Assembly: GCF_000966195.1 (NCBI RefSeq)
Contig: NZ_LAHL01000001.1
Location: forward strand, 1-64,000
Length of the DNA: 64,000 nucleotides
Direction of reading: 5' to 3'
Origin: Domibacillus robiginosus
GTDB lineage: Bacteria; Bacillota; Bacilli; Bacillales; Domibacillaceae
Positions 25,331-33,745 of the stretch are shown piece after piece. The position numbers and the translations under genes were made by a program. The stretch's first letter is position 1, and every line of letters begins with the position of its first letter. Below the pieces are notes generated by a model. The model saw only the letters and a program-made list of their open reading frames with translations, was not told where the DNA came from and did not search any database.

Positions 25331-26143
25331 ATGAAATCATTCAAAGACGCAGCCAGCCAATTTGCCGGGCTGGGAGGGTATGAAGTTCTAACCACATTCA
25401 GCTGCATCCGCTGCCGGGCAGTGCAAAAGAAGATCAAAACCGTAATAATGGGCGGACCAAACAAGGGGCAGCCGCTCATTGAGACAACCGAGTGCCATTG
25501 TAGGCTCTCCCGTGAAACCGCAGCAGCAGCCAAGGCAGCCAAGCTGAAACATTTTAAAAAGCATTGGACTGTCAACCCGTCCATAAAAGACGCTACCCTT
25601 TTTAATTTTGAGGGGCGGACCGAGGAAGGCAAGCGGGCATTTTCCGGCGTGCAATGGTTTTTTGAGAAACTCAAGGACGGGGAAAAAGCCCGGCTTGTCA
25701 TGATGGGTACCAGCGGGCAGGGAAAAAGCCATTTGGCTCTTGGGGCTGCCAAATATGCGGAGCAGCTGGGCAAGGGTGCCATTTTTATTGAGGTCCCCAC
25801 GCTCAAGCAGCTATTGCAAAGCACGTTTGGCAATGATACCGATTTGAAACAGATTGACATTTTCCGGGCATTCCGTGAGTGCGATCTGCTTGTGCTGGAC
25901 GATTTGGGCAGCGAAAAAGAGGGAGAATGGATTGACGAAGTGCTTTTTAATATTCTCAATGACCGCTTGAGCAAACCGCTAATAATCACAACTAACTTGA
26001 GCATGAATGAATTATACCAGCGCTACCACCCGCGCATGATTGACCGCATGTTTGAGGGAATGGGCAAAGAGGATTTAATAAAATTCAAAAGCGATAAAAG
26101 TTATAGAATGCGCAAATTTTTTGAGGACGACGAGGACGAATGA
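25331..26143 (+). CDS. DnaC/DnaI-like AAA+ helicase loader
   Basis: This AAA+ ATPase of about 270 residues has Walker A GTSGQGKSHLA, Walker B LLVLDDLGSE and a sensor TTNLS. The RMIDRMFEGMG segment matches the DnaC/DnaI helicase-loader family. The N-terminal part has CIRC followed by CHC about 35 residues later, a likely zinc site as in DnaI. ATG 25331 has AGGAGG eight bases upstream; the frame extends back to 25253 without one. It probably loads host DnaB-type helicase at the plasmid origin. An IstB role is less likely, since no IS21 partner is present. Confidence 0.85.
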   Translation: MKSFKDAASQFAGLGGYEVLTTFSCIRCRAVQKKIKTVIMGGPNKGQPLIETTECHCRLSRETAAAAKAAKLKHFKKHWTVNPSIKDATLFNFEGRTEEGKRAFSGVQWFFEKLKDGEKARLVMMGTSGQGKSHLALGAAKYAEQLGKGAIFIEVPTLKQLLQSTFGNDTDLKQIDIFRAFRECDLLVLDDLGSEKEGEWIDEVLFNILNDRLSKPLIITTNLSMNELYQRYHPRMIDRMFEGMGKEDLIKFKSDKSYRMRKFFEDDEDE

Positions 26144-26181
26144 TAAATATCATTCAAAGGCTATTGCAAACTTCCAGGTAG

Positions 26182-26540
26182 GCGATTGAACGAAAAACCG
26201 GCACGTTGTGTCGGGAGAATAAATTTCGATATGGCTACCGTAAAATCACTGCCTTATTAAAGCGGGAAATCCCTATCAATCATAAAAGGGTGCAGCGTGT
26301 GATGCAGAAGTATGGCTGGCAGTGCCGGGTGAAAGTGAAGAAACGCAGGCAGACGGGACAGCCTTATATCATATTGCCGACAATCTTTTAAAAGGTAATT
26401 TTCAAGCAAGTCAGCCTCTTCAAAAGCTTGTCACAGATATTACGTACTTGCCTTTTGGGCAGAAACCGCTGTATCTTTCAAGTATCCAGGATTTATATAA
26501 TGGTGAAATCATTGTGTATTACTATATCTATACAGGATAA
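26182..26540 (+). pseudogene. fragment of an IS3-family OrfB transposase
   Basis: One frame reads ENKFRYGYRKITALLKRE with VQRVMQKYGWQCRVKVKK (HTH_21 region). It then shifts near 26360 into KLVTDITYLPFGQKPLYLSSIQDLY, the first part of the rve core with one catalytic Asp. The remaining core is missing. No terminal repeats are seen. Confidence 0.75.
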
Positions 26541-26595
26541 GGACTAAAAACCGGCTTCCTATAAACCAATCTTATGCATACAAAGGAGCGTGGCC

Positions 26596-26805
26596 ATGAA
26601 ATTTCTAAATACTAAAAATATGGTCACTAGAATTACTGAATTTATTGAGTATGAATATACCGAGCATCAAGAGTTCTTTGATCATATGTTGCAACTGAAA
26701 AGAAATGGGTGGACTTACGAAAACATTCTCCAGCGCTCAGGTAGTTTTAAATCCTCTTTCACAAAAGAAAGAACTGTTAGGGAATCTCAACCAAAAGGAG
26801 AATGA
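26596..26805 (+). CDS. small hypothetical plasmid protein
   Basis: This 69-residue, charged, mostly helical protein starts at ATG 26596 with AAAGGAG seven bases upstream. The middle (YTEHQEFFDHMLQLKRNGWTYENIL) resembles small plasmid proteins that recognise no named family. It ends two bases before the next gene's start, whose ribosome site lies within its last codons. Likely a two- or three-gene operon. Confidence 0.55.
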   Translation: MKFLNTKNMVTRITEFIEYEYTEHQEFFDHMLQLKRNGWTYENILQRSGSFKSSFTKERTVRESQPKGE

Positions 26806-26807
26806 AC

Positions 26808-27020
26808 ATGGCTAACTCAAAAAGAAAGTGCATATCCTGCGGGAGAGCAATGAAAGAACAATTCATTGGACTGAAGCATTGCAAGTGCGGTGTGAGCTGG
26901 CACCAACCCATCGGCTACTTTGAGCGCACTCCTGACATGGTATTTAGATTGCAGAGACAAAGAGTGGGAAAAAAGATTAAGCAAGTACCTATCATTGACT
27001 GTAAGACAAAAGAAGAATAA
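26808..27020 (+). CDS. small zinc-ribbon protein
   Basis: This 70-residue protein has CISC near the start and HCKCG about 15 residues later, a compact zinc ribbon. A basic tail (RLQRQRVGKKIKQ) follows. ATG 26808 follows AAAGGAG with normal spacing; the ATG at 26802 is too close. Nucleic-acid binding is plausible but unproven. It is coupled to the gene before it, and a frameshifted zinc-ribbon gene follows 3 bases later. Confidence 0.55.
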   Translation: MANSKRKCISCGRAMKEQFIGLKHCKCGVSWHQPIGYFERTPDMVFRLQRQRVGKKIKQVPIIDCKTKEE

Positions 27021-27023
27021 AAA

Positions 27024-27220
27024 ATGACTAAATATCACGTCAAATGCAACTGGTACGCCAATGAAAACCTCTTATTGAGTGCCATGAGAATAAATGCCCC
27101 ATCTGCAAGAAAACTGGCTATCTCATAGACATTGAAGAAATCCCGATAATGATTAAAGCAGTGGCCATCGACCCGACAATCAATGAAATCGCTTATGTGG
27201 TAACAGACACAACATTATAG
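27024..27220 (+). pseudogene. frameshifted small zinc-ribbon gene
   Basis: ATG 27024 begins TKYHVKCNWYANENLL, then the protein-like reading moves to another frame (ECHENKCPICKKTGYLIDIEE) and ends NEIAYVVTDTTL at TAG 27218-27220. The shift falls near 27070-27080. A real mutation or a base-calling indel would both explain it. Confidence 0.5.
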
Positions 27221-27632
27221 AGGCTGATTTTTCATCCAAGCGTTCTTATTTTATCGGATCAATTTTTCCGAAAAATGTAGAAATAAATCTGACGCTGTGT
27301 CTAAATCTATATCTTATCGCCAGGCAAAAGAAACATTTGACCGGCTAGCAGCACTTAAGTATGAAGAGGATTAGTAGGGCACTTGCCTCACTTTTTTCTT
27401 TATTTTATTAGTGTTTTCATGACATTGAGATTTTACGCATAATTAATGTAAAATGGTTTTTAATTTACATCTTTTAAAACAAAAGTCCTTTAAATGTGCA
27501 GTTTTATATTGTGTTTATGTATTAAGGTATAAGCCTCACTGAAATGTCGAAAATATAGAAAATAGTGATCTTTTTAAAAGTAGTAAACCTGGGTAAAATT
27601 AAGGTGGATATATACGCAGAGAGGTGTTCTTA
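27221..27632. other. intergenic region, minor coding debris
   Basis: A frame ending RQAKETFDRLAALKYEED at 27374 has no start and looks like the tail of a lost gene. The rest is A+T-rich spacer leading to the membrane-protein gene at 27633. Confidence 0.35.
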
Positions 27633-27854
27633 ATGAGGTCTTCAAGTTTTTTTATCCGTTTTTTATTAAGTTATTCTTATTTGTTTACTGGTATTATCTT
27701 TTTCAGCATCAGCCCATTGTATTTTCCTAAGTACTTATTTCATCCTTTCACTATAGTAGCTGGTTTATTGTTTATTGCCGGATGGATTTGGATTGCGAAA
27801 ACTTATCTTAGCTTGGGAAATAAAACGTCTTTTCATCTACATAATCGCGCATGA
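27633..27854 (+). CDS. small two-helix membrane protein
   Basis: This 73-residue protein has two long hydrophobic segments (about 6-28 and 38-58) and a short polar tail. ATG 27633 follows AGAGAGG at 8 bases. The family is not recognised. It faces the cyclase-like gene at 28012-28827 tail to tail across a terminator, so it is not in the same operon. Confidence 0.55.
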   Translation: MRSSSFFIRFLLSYSYLFTGIIFFSISPLYFPKYLFHPFTIVAGLLFIAGWIWIAKTYLSLGNKTSFHLHNRA

Positions 27855-27859
27855 TACAT

Positions 27860-27901
27860 CGCTCTCTTTCTTCACTAAAGTAAGAAGGAGAGGGGCTTTT
27901 T
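27860..27901 (+). terminator. terminator after the two-helix membrane protein
   Basis: A long imperfect stem (GCTCTCTTTCTT with AAGAAGGAGAGGGGC) is followed by TTTTTT. Confidence 0.65.
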
Positions 27902-28011
27902 TAAATTAAAGATTGCGCCAAATACTCATTTTGCGAAGTTTTAATTATTTTAGGTTTATAGTAAAATAAACCAAGGATACATTTCTCTTGGTTTATTTAA
28001 TATTAATACAT

Positions 28012-28827
28012 TTATGCGATCGTTGAAAAATTTCCGTTACCGTGTTGTGTAATCAAAAGATCATTGGCTTGTAAAAATTGTGCTTCAAAGTTTAAAGTGC
28101 AAAAATAATTATGATACTCCGCAGCCCATTGGTATTTAGAGTAAATCCGCTGATTACCCTGATGTTTTATCAAATTGTTTGTTATAGCTTTTTTGTGTTT
28201 TTGTAGTTCAGATACTGCTAAGTTAAGGTTACCTGAATCGTGAACCTCAGACATCACTGATTCCAAATAATTTATGAACCACTCACCATCTGTGTTATCT
28301 ATTAAAACATCTCTGAATTGAGGAGACCATTTAGGATCAGCATAGTATTCTAAATGAGATTTGACTAGCTTGACGGCATCGGCACTTAGAATTATTCGTG
28401 GGTAAACGGCTTTATTTGCTTCTAAATCATGTGCTTCGATAATTGAAGGTCCATAAGCGAATTCATCATCACCATAATAGTCGCCAATTGACACACCACC
28501 ACGAACGAAAAAACCATTTAAAGTTAAGGCGGTTTGGAAATCAGCAAAACCTAAAAAAATGCTGCCTAGTTGTGATTCTCCGTCTTCATGTATAGGAAGG
28601 CCAATCACAATATTGTCAGTAAATGATTTAAGGATTCCAACATAGTCCGCACTAGGCTTTAACTTTTTATATTCAGTGGTCAAGATATGATGAAGTTGCT
28701 TTAAAAGAGCGTTGCCATTCCCCTGAGCTTGGGCATCAAGGACTAATTGAGAAAAGCCTAATATATCGGCAAAACAAACAGCAGATAATAATAATTCTGG
28801 GTTAGCGGGATCATATTTCTTTAGCAC
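28012..28827 (-). CDS. class III nucleotide-cyclase-like protein (possible Pycsar-type cyclase)
   Basis: This 271-residue protein has the landmarks of a class III cyclase homology domain: CFADILGFSQLV (first metal Asp D21), SFTDNIVIGLP (D71), VRGGVSIGDYYG (about 108-119) and YGPSIIEAHDLEANKA. This layout is shared with pyrimidine cyclases of the Pycsar defence family and with other orphan bacterial cyclase domains. There is no signal peptide or membrane segment. No cCMP/cUMP-sensing effector gene is adjacent: upstream is an XerS-like gene pointing away, downstream a small convergent membrane protein. Nucleotide specificity cannot be read from the sequence. Confidence 0.6.
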   Translation of the reverse strand: MLKKYDPANPELLLSAVCFADILGFSQLVLDAQAQGNGNALLKQLHHILTTEYKKLKPSADYVGILKSFTDNIVIGLPIHEDGESQLGSIFLGFADFQTALTLNGFFVRGGVSIGDYYGDDEFAYGPSIIEAHDLEANKAVYPRIILSADAVKLVKSHLEYYADPKWSPQFRDVLIDNTDGEWFINYLESVMSEVHDSGNLNLAVSELQKHKKAITNNLIKHQGNQRIYSKYQWAAEYHNYFCTLNFEAQFLQANDLLITQHGNGNFSTIA

Positions 28828-29132
28828 AATTTAGTCTCCTTCTTCTATTAAAATAAGATATTATCATGGGTATGTAGACAGGATATAGTATACTCTCTAT
28901 CCATTTATTTCACAATTAGATAGACTAGCCGATCTATTTAGCAGCTAAATAAGATTTAAACAAACTTTTAATACATAGAGACATCTTATTAAGAAATAAC
29001 ATCGTATGGCTTTGCAAACTGTTAGGTCCCTTTTATTTCATTATAATTATTACACAAACGAATAAATGTTCGCCAAAATTTGATTTGGCGCAAAACTTGA
29101 CCAAATTTGACCTTTGAGGCAGGAGTGATTTT
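28828..29132. other. divergent promoter region of the cyclase-like and XerS-like genes
   Basis: About 300 A+T-rich bases carry both promoters. CGCCAAA (29071-29077) and its complement TTTGGCG (29084-29090) form a perfect dyad 43 bases before the recombinase start, followed by a further CCAAATTTGACC. The dyad could be an operator or a recombinase site. Confidence 0.45.
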
Positions 29133-30245
29133 ATGGCGGCACCACGCGAAGAAAGGATTGCTGAACAAAGAATTGAAGCTATGCTGCCATCCTTTCCTTT
29201 TTATGTTCAGGAATATATACGTGATAAACGCAGATATGGCAACACTCCCTCTACCCAGCTGGATTACCTGTATGATTTCCGGATCTTTTTTGAATGGCTT
29301 TTAAAAGAAGGTTTAGCTCCTTCAAGCCAATCTGTCTCTGAGATTCCCTATTCCATACTGGCTACGCTTAGAAAGCAGGATGTAGAGTTTTTTATTGATT
29401 ATGTTCGGGATGAACCTTTTGAAGCCAAAAAAGATGTTTGGAAAAAGCGTTCAGCTACCCGTGTAACTCGGATCGTTCAGTCATTAAAATCTCTGTTCCG
29501 CTATTTAACAGAGGAAACCGAGCTTGAAAACGGAGAATGCTACTTTGATCGTAATGTAATGACAAAGATTAAAATCGGGAAAGCAAAAGAAACTGCCAAA
29601 CGGCGCTCCCAGCGTATCAGTACTTCACTTTTGAATGATGATGATATCCAGGAGTTTCTGATCTTCCTGAAAAATGAGTATGAGCTCACCCTGACTCCAA
29701 GAAAACAGGCCATGTACCTGCGCAACAAGGAACGGGATATTGCCCTTATCTCTCTTATGTTAGGCAGCGGGATCCGTGTTAGTGAAGCGGCAGGGCTTTT
29801 GATGAACAGTATTAATCATAAGAAGAATACCATAGATGTAACGCGTAAAGGCGGAAAGGAAGATACTGTGCTGGTCCTCCCTTCTACAATGGAAGATCTT
29901 CGCGCGTACCTAGAAGTACGCGAAGCAAGATACCAGCCGCAAAAACAAGAATCCTTTGTCTTTTTAACACGTTATCAGGGAAAAGCACAGCAAATCTCTA
30001 TCCGATCCATTGAGACTAATATTAATCAGTATACGCAGGCTTTTACGTCTGGACGAGCCATGAGTCCACATAAATTGCGGCATTCTTTTGCGGGCGGCTG
30101 GCTCCGTAATGGCGGTGACATTGTAAAGCTTCGTGATCAATTGGGGCATAGTTCGATTGAAACGACTTCCCTTTATACAAATTTGAAACAGGAAGAAAGT
30201 ATCTCTATTATAGAGCAAATGGATAGATCAAGAAAAAACAAATAA
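29133..30245 (+). CDS. XerS-like tyrosine recombinase
   Basis: This 370-residue recombinase has all catalytic residues visible: R in GSGIRVSEAAG, K in VTRKGGKED, HxxR in SPHKLRHSFAGG, H in LGHSSIETT and the nucleophile in SLYTNL. The long N-terminal SAM-like domain (PSTQLDYLYDFRIFFEWL) and total length match XerS-type recombinases. On a large plasmid such an enzyme probably resolves multimers or controls copy partition. AGGAG lies seven bases before ATG 29133. The gene ends at a bidirectional terminator. Confidence 0.88.
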   Translation: MAAPREERIAEQRIEAMLPSFPFYVQEYIRDKRRYGNTPSTQLDYLYDFRIFFEWLLKEGLAPSSQSVSEIPYSILATLRKQDVEFFIDYVRDEPFEAKKDVWKKRSATRVTRIVQSLKSLFRYLTEETELENGECYFDRNVMTKIKIGKAKETAKRRSQRISTSLLNDDDIQEFLIFLKNEYELTLTPRKQAMYLRNKERDIALISLMLGSGIRVSEAAGLLMNSINHKKNTIDVTRKGGKEDTVLVLPSTMEDLRAYLEVREARYQPQKQESFVFLTRYQGKAQQISIRSIETNINQYTQAFTSGRAMSPHKLRHSFAGGWLRNGGDIVKLRDQLGHSSIETTSLYTNLKQEESISIIEQMDRSRKNK

Positions 30246-30281
30246 CAGATTCAACATAAAAAAGAACGTTCTAAAAAGGAA

Positions 30282-30318
30282 AAAAGCGCAGCAAATAAAT
30301 GTGCTGTGCTTTTTACTC
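30282..30318. terminator. bidirectional terminator between the recombinase and the RsfA-like gene
   Basis: AAAAGCGCAGC (30282-30292) pairs with GCTGTGCTTTT (30303-30313) with one G-U pair. T runs lie on both sides. Confidence 0.75.
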
Positions 30319-30921
30319 TGCTATTTTTTCTAAATCTTTATTGTCCTCTACATGCAACACAGGCTTTTGAGCCGCTTCATCCCCAAATACGAACATCTTT
30401 CTGGCCTTGTCCATTATCCTTACTAAATCCTCATAGTCTTGCTGCATGGTGATTGCTCTTTTTTCAAGCACCTCATACTTTGATTCTATAGCCGCTTTCT
30501 CTTGTTTTTCTATTTCAAGTTCTCTTCGAAGGCTTTTACAATCTGTCTCAGAAGCATTTATAGTTTCCAGAAAGTTAATAACTTGGCTCATATTAAGAGC
30601 ATTAGAGCTTGGAATTTCTATTGTATCTTGGTCTGCAGGATTATTGTCTGAAACAATATGAAGTCCTGAAACTTTTTCTTTCTTTTCGAGATTACGAAAA
30701 TGTTGTTTTCTTTGTTTACGTGCAAGGTCCAATACCCTTTCATATTGTTGTCTGATCACAGCATTCCAGCGGAACCCGCATGCCGCGGCTGTTCTGTTCA
30801 GCGCATTACCAATTTCTTCAAACGCTTTAATCTGGGTACTTCCCTCTCTTACATGGCGTAGTACGGTTTCAGCAAGCATCAAATCATTTTCTTCTGACCA
30901 AGCATCTTGTCTCACTTTCAT
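30313..30921 (-). CDS. RsfA-like prespore-specific regulator
   Basis: This 202-residue protein has an N-terminal Myb/SANT-like DNA-binding domain of the RsfA family ([24 protein letters not shown], then [25 protein letters not shown]). The C-terminal half is coiled coil (about 120-170). RsfA proteins tune sigma-F-dependent transcription in the forespore, so this copy suggests that the plasmid's host sporulates. AGGGGG lies just upstream of the ATG at 30921. It is transcribed leftward toward the recombinase gene. Confidence 0.85.
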   Translation of the reverse strand: MKVRQDAWSEENDLMLAETVLRHVREGSTQIKAFEEIGNALNRTAAACGFRWNAVIRQQYERVLDLARKQRKQHFRNLEKKEKVSGLHIVSDNNPADQDTIEIPSSNALNMSQVINFLETINASETDCKSLRRELEIEKQEKAAIESKYEVLEKRAITMQQDYEDLVRIMDKARKMFVFGDEAAQKPVLHVEDNKDLEKIAE

Positions 30922-31456
30922 CGGTTATTTCCCCCTTTTATTAATGTCCTTTTTACCAAGATGACCGCTTTTTCTGTCTTATATACAAAAATACTTAAAA
31001 ATTAGGTATTTCATTTCTATTCTGTTTAACTTTAAAATATTTGTGTATTTTGCAGGAAAGCGATGATATGTCTGATAGTAAAGGAACTAGAGTTCGGATT
31101 TTCTATCAGATTTACATGATATTTGAGCTTTATTATGCTAGAGCCGAAAAATGCTGATCTTCTTTATTTTTTAATTTTCGCAGTAGCTCCGATTGTATCT
31201 TCCATCTACTTCATCTGCTATCTTAAATTCCCTTTGCAGTTAAATCTTTGGCTGTTTTAATTGCTCAAAACTCTACTCCATTTACTTTTCACTATCCTTA
31301 TTACGTCCTCTTGTCTTGCGGCAGGGCTTCGCAAGCCGTGCGTTTTCTGCAGAGGAAAAATCTAGCTTTTCCTGGTTTTCAGGAAACTGGCCGCTTTGAA
31401 CCATCTCTTCACTAGATATTAATACTGGTTTTGAGGATAGCTGCCTAGTGCCCGAT
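30922..31456. other. intergenic region, nothing recognised
   Basis: About 530 bases contain no supported frame. CGGCAGGGCTTCGCAAGCC around 31319-31338 has some dyad character. The right end of the TnpB element begins near 31457. Confidence 0.4.
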
Positions 31457-31668
31457 TGACACTCCCATGGCTAAAGCCGCAAGCCCTTCACCTTACGGTG
31501 AGATGGGTGGGATTCTGAAGTGCGAACGCGTTCCCAGTCCATTTCTGTTTAGAACTCGCCTTCAGTTAGGGGCGGTGTCATCAGCCCATCCTGCTTCGTT
31601 ATGTATGCCTTCGGCATACATGTACCTTACTACCTTACAGGCGGTCCTGCTGTTACCACAGGACTAGG
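31457..31668 (-). ncRNA. right end and probable omega-RNA of the TnpB element
   Basis: About 210 bases lie immediately downstream of the tnpB stop and contain stacked hairpins: ATGCCTTCGGCAT near 31607-31619, TCACCTTACGGTGA near 31489-31502, and GGGCTTGCGGCTTTAGCC before GTGTCAA at the end. In IS200/IS605 elements, the tnpB 3' end and right end are transcribed into the guide RNA of TnpB, with the guide taken from flanking DNA, here running left from about 31456. The RNA itself is inferred. Confidence 0.55.
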
Positions 31669-32748
31669 TTAAGCTGCTTGCTTGTTTTTCCTTTTTGAAA
31701 GGCCGCTGATGGCTTTCGAAATATTAATCGCCGCATTCGCATCAGCATGAAGTGTATATTGACATTTGACACACGAAAACGTGTGTCTTTTTCGATTCTT
31801 TTTGTCAACGTGACCACATTTACACGTTTGGGAAGTGTGATGTGGATTCACATACTCGACTTGAATACCAGCCATTCTTGCTTTATATTCAATAAACGTT
31901 TGAAGCTGATAGTGAGACCAGGAGTGCAGATTTCTTCCAGCTTCTTTTTTCGATTTGGCTTTACAGCGAATGCCTGTCAAATCTTCCATTCGAATGCAGT
32001 GAACACCGTTCTCTGCAGCAAAATTCACGATTTGCCGGCTCATTTTATGATTTAGATTTTTCATCCACTGTGATTCTTTGTTTTTAGATTTTTTAATAAC
32101 GGAGAGAAGCTTTCGCTTTCCTAACTTTTTTCTTCTTGAAGAAAATGTTCTGCGAATGAAAGCAGCCCCGTTTCCGCGAAAGAAGAGCATTTTCGTACCA
32201 ACCGAGGCAACAGCTAAATAGTTCAGCCCTACATCGATGCCCATCACTTTTGATGAAGAAGCAGCTCGTCTTGGCTCAAATGAAATAGAAAGTGAGATAT
32301 ACCATTTGCCTTTTTTCTCATGCAACTCGGCAGCTCCTTGTTTTGCCTGCCCAGAAAGAATTTTATCAAGCCAGTGCTGCTGATACACTTCTGCGATAAC
32401 CGGCACACCGATTCTCTTTTCTAATGTAGGGAAAGATAGCTTATATAAACCATTTTCTTGTTCGATAGCGAGATTTTGATTGTTAAAACCACACCAAAAG
32501 CGGCGAAACGTTTTTGCTTTTTGAGTCTTTTGCTTGGATTTTACTTCACGGATGGTTTGATTTACCACTGCCGAAGGTAGTTTTTCTAGAGAAAAAAGCT
32601 TGTAGACCCTAGACGTTGCTTTAGATAGTTCTTCATAACTTAGCAGCCAGTTTGAAAAAGAAGTATTTAATTCGGTCATTTTTTGATACATCTGTTTCTT
32701 TGTTTCCGTTGGTTTCATCAACTCTAACCGCAATGAAATCGTTTCCAC
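31669..32748 (-). CDS. tnpB: TnpB RNA-guided nuclease of an IS200/IS605-type element
   Basis: This full-length 359-residue TnpB has RuvC motifs VMGIDVGLNYLAV (Asp), IRMEDLTGIR (Glu) and LHADANAAINI (Asp). The zinc finger CKCGHVDKKNRKRH-TFSCVKC is intact between them. The N-terminal helix-turn-helix region is present. GTG 32748 has AAAGGAGG seven bases upstream. No tnpA lies beside it, so it is a TnpB-only (IS1341-like) element needing a transposase in trans. It should cut DNA matching its guide to preserve element copies. Confidence 0.92.
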   Translation of the reverse strand: METISLRLELMKPTETKKQMYQKMTELNTSFSNWLLSYEELSKATSRVYKLFSLEKLPSAVVNQTIREVKSKQKTQKAKTFRRFWCGFNNQNLAIEQENGLYKLSFPTLEKRIGVPVIAEVYQQHWLDKILSGQAKQGAAELHEKKGKWYISLSISFEPRRAASSSKVMGIDVGLNYLAVASVGTKMLFFRGNGAAFIRRTFSSRRKKLGKRKLLSVIKKSKNKESQWMKNLNHKMSRQIVNFAAENGVHCIRMEDLTGIRCKAKSKKEAGRNLHSWSHYQLQTFIEYKARMAGIQVEYVNPHHTSQTCKCGHVDKKNRKRHTFSCVKCQYTLHADANAAINISKAISGLSKRKNKQAA

Positions 32749-32839
32749 TTTTAAGCCTCCTTTCCAACTCCCTTTTACAGAGCAAGTGTACTGAACTTAC
32801 GTTCTGTTCGCAAATGCTAAAATTTAAAAAAATAAAAAA

Positions 32840-32935
32840 ATCGGACCTTTGACATATCTGAAGACATGCCCGGTTCGACCTCGCTCTCATCCCACCTCTG
32901 AAGAAGTGGGCTTTCCCGTTTGGAAAGTCTGTAAA
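32840..32935 (-). repeat. left end of the TnpB element
   Basis: Upstream of tnpB a short hairpin (CCCAC 32891-32895 with GTGGG 32906-32910) lies within TCTCATCCCACCTC, near the expected left terminus of an IS605-type element. The segment is partly repeated at 33130-33215. The exact terminus cannot be fixed. Confidence 0.5.
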
Positions 32936-33129
32936 TACCAAAACCGCAGAATCCTAATAGTTTTATGAATTAGTATGGCCTGCTCAGGCGCGGAGTACGG
33001 ACAGAACTTATAGCTTTTATATACAATTTTAATTATCCTCTTCCCTTTTCAGAGTTTTGATGATTACCTTCAGTGCACAAACGGGTGTTTAAACAAGAAG
33101 GGCTTTTGCTAGAAAAAACGGCCTTGTGA

Positions 33130-33215
33130 TGTATTTTCAGATATGTCAAAGGACCAAGCTCGCTTTCATCTCACACCTGAAAGAGTGTGCATTCCCTCCC
33201 GGATAGTCTGCAACT
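33130..33215 (-). repeat. second, solo copy of a TnpB-element left end
   Basis: GATATGTCAAAGGACC, GCTCGCTTTCATCTCACACCT and CCCTCCCGGATAGTCTG resemble the left end at 32840-32935. The hairpin is CACAC (33172-33176) with GTGTG (33186-33190). It lies just before the arsR promoter and probably marks an older, lost element. Confidence 0.5.
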
Positions 33216-33226
33216 TCAAGTAAACT

Positions 33227-33276
33227 TGACAAAATAATTTTTTGATTCCATACTAAATATGAGCATATGCTCATAT
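33227..33276 (+). promoter_or_regulatory. promoter and CzrA/SmtB-type operator of the arsR-CDF operon
   Basis: TTGACA (33227-33232) and TACTAA (33251-33256) are spaced 18 bases. A perfect 20-bp palindrome, ATATGAGCATATGCTCATAT (33257-33276), follows directly over the start site. This is the shape of ArsR/SmtB zinc-sensor operators. The encoded ArsR-type protein is the obvious ligand; metal would release it and allow efflux. Confidence 0.75.
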
Positions 33277-33424
33277 AATTAGTGTAAATACTTAGGATTA
33301 CATAGGCTGTTCTCACTTTAAGTGGTGCCAGCCAGGGGATCTCCCCAATTCTTAAAAGTTAAGGACAATGCAATGTACGTATACAAATTCATAATTAAAA
33401 AATAAAAATAAGTGAGGATTTTTT

Positions 33425-33730
33425 ATGAAACAACAAGACCATTCCTTTTTATCACCTGAATCTGTAGATGAAGCTTCCCGGGTTTTCAAGGCTTTAGCAG
33501 ACCCGACTAGAATCAAGATATTATACCTGCTTTCCCAGGAAGAATGCTCTGTCAATCACATCACTGAAGTGTTAGAGATGACACAGTCAGCCGTTTCCCA
33601 TCAGTTAAGTTTTTTAAGGAACCTGCGCCTTGTGAAGTATAGGCGTGAAGGCAACACTTTTTATTATACCTATGACGATGAACATGTAATTACAGTATTA
33701 CATCAAGTGTTAAAACATATTAAATGTTAA
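33425..33730 (+). CDS. ArsR/SmtB-family metal-sensing repressor (CzrA-like)
   Basis: This 101-residue winged-helix repressor has recognition helix region SVNHITEVLEMTQSAVSHQLSFLRN. The C-terminal helix has the alpha5 metal motif DxH-x10-HxxC (DEH, then HIKC at the end). CzrA/SmtB use DxH-x10-HxxH or E for zinc or cobalt; here the last ligand is cysteine. No arsenic-type CxC pair is seen in the alpha3 helix. It precedes a CDF transporter by 15 bases and likely represses both through the palindrome at 33257. Confidence 0.88.
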   Translation: MKQQDHSFLSPESVDEASRVFKALADPTRIKILYLLSQEECSVNHITEVLEMTQSAVSHQLSFLRNLRLVKYRREGNTFYYTYDDEHVITVLHQVLKHIKC

Positions 33731-33745
33731 TAAGGAGGGTTTTAT

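Noticed and set aside
33290-33420. Possible riboswitch in the arsR leader (GGGGATCTCCCC and nearby arms)
   Set aside because: No match to a known metal riboswitch layout; the protein repressor operator already explains control.
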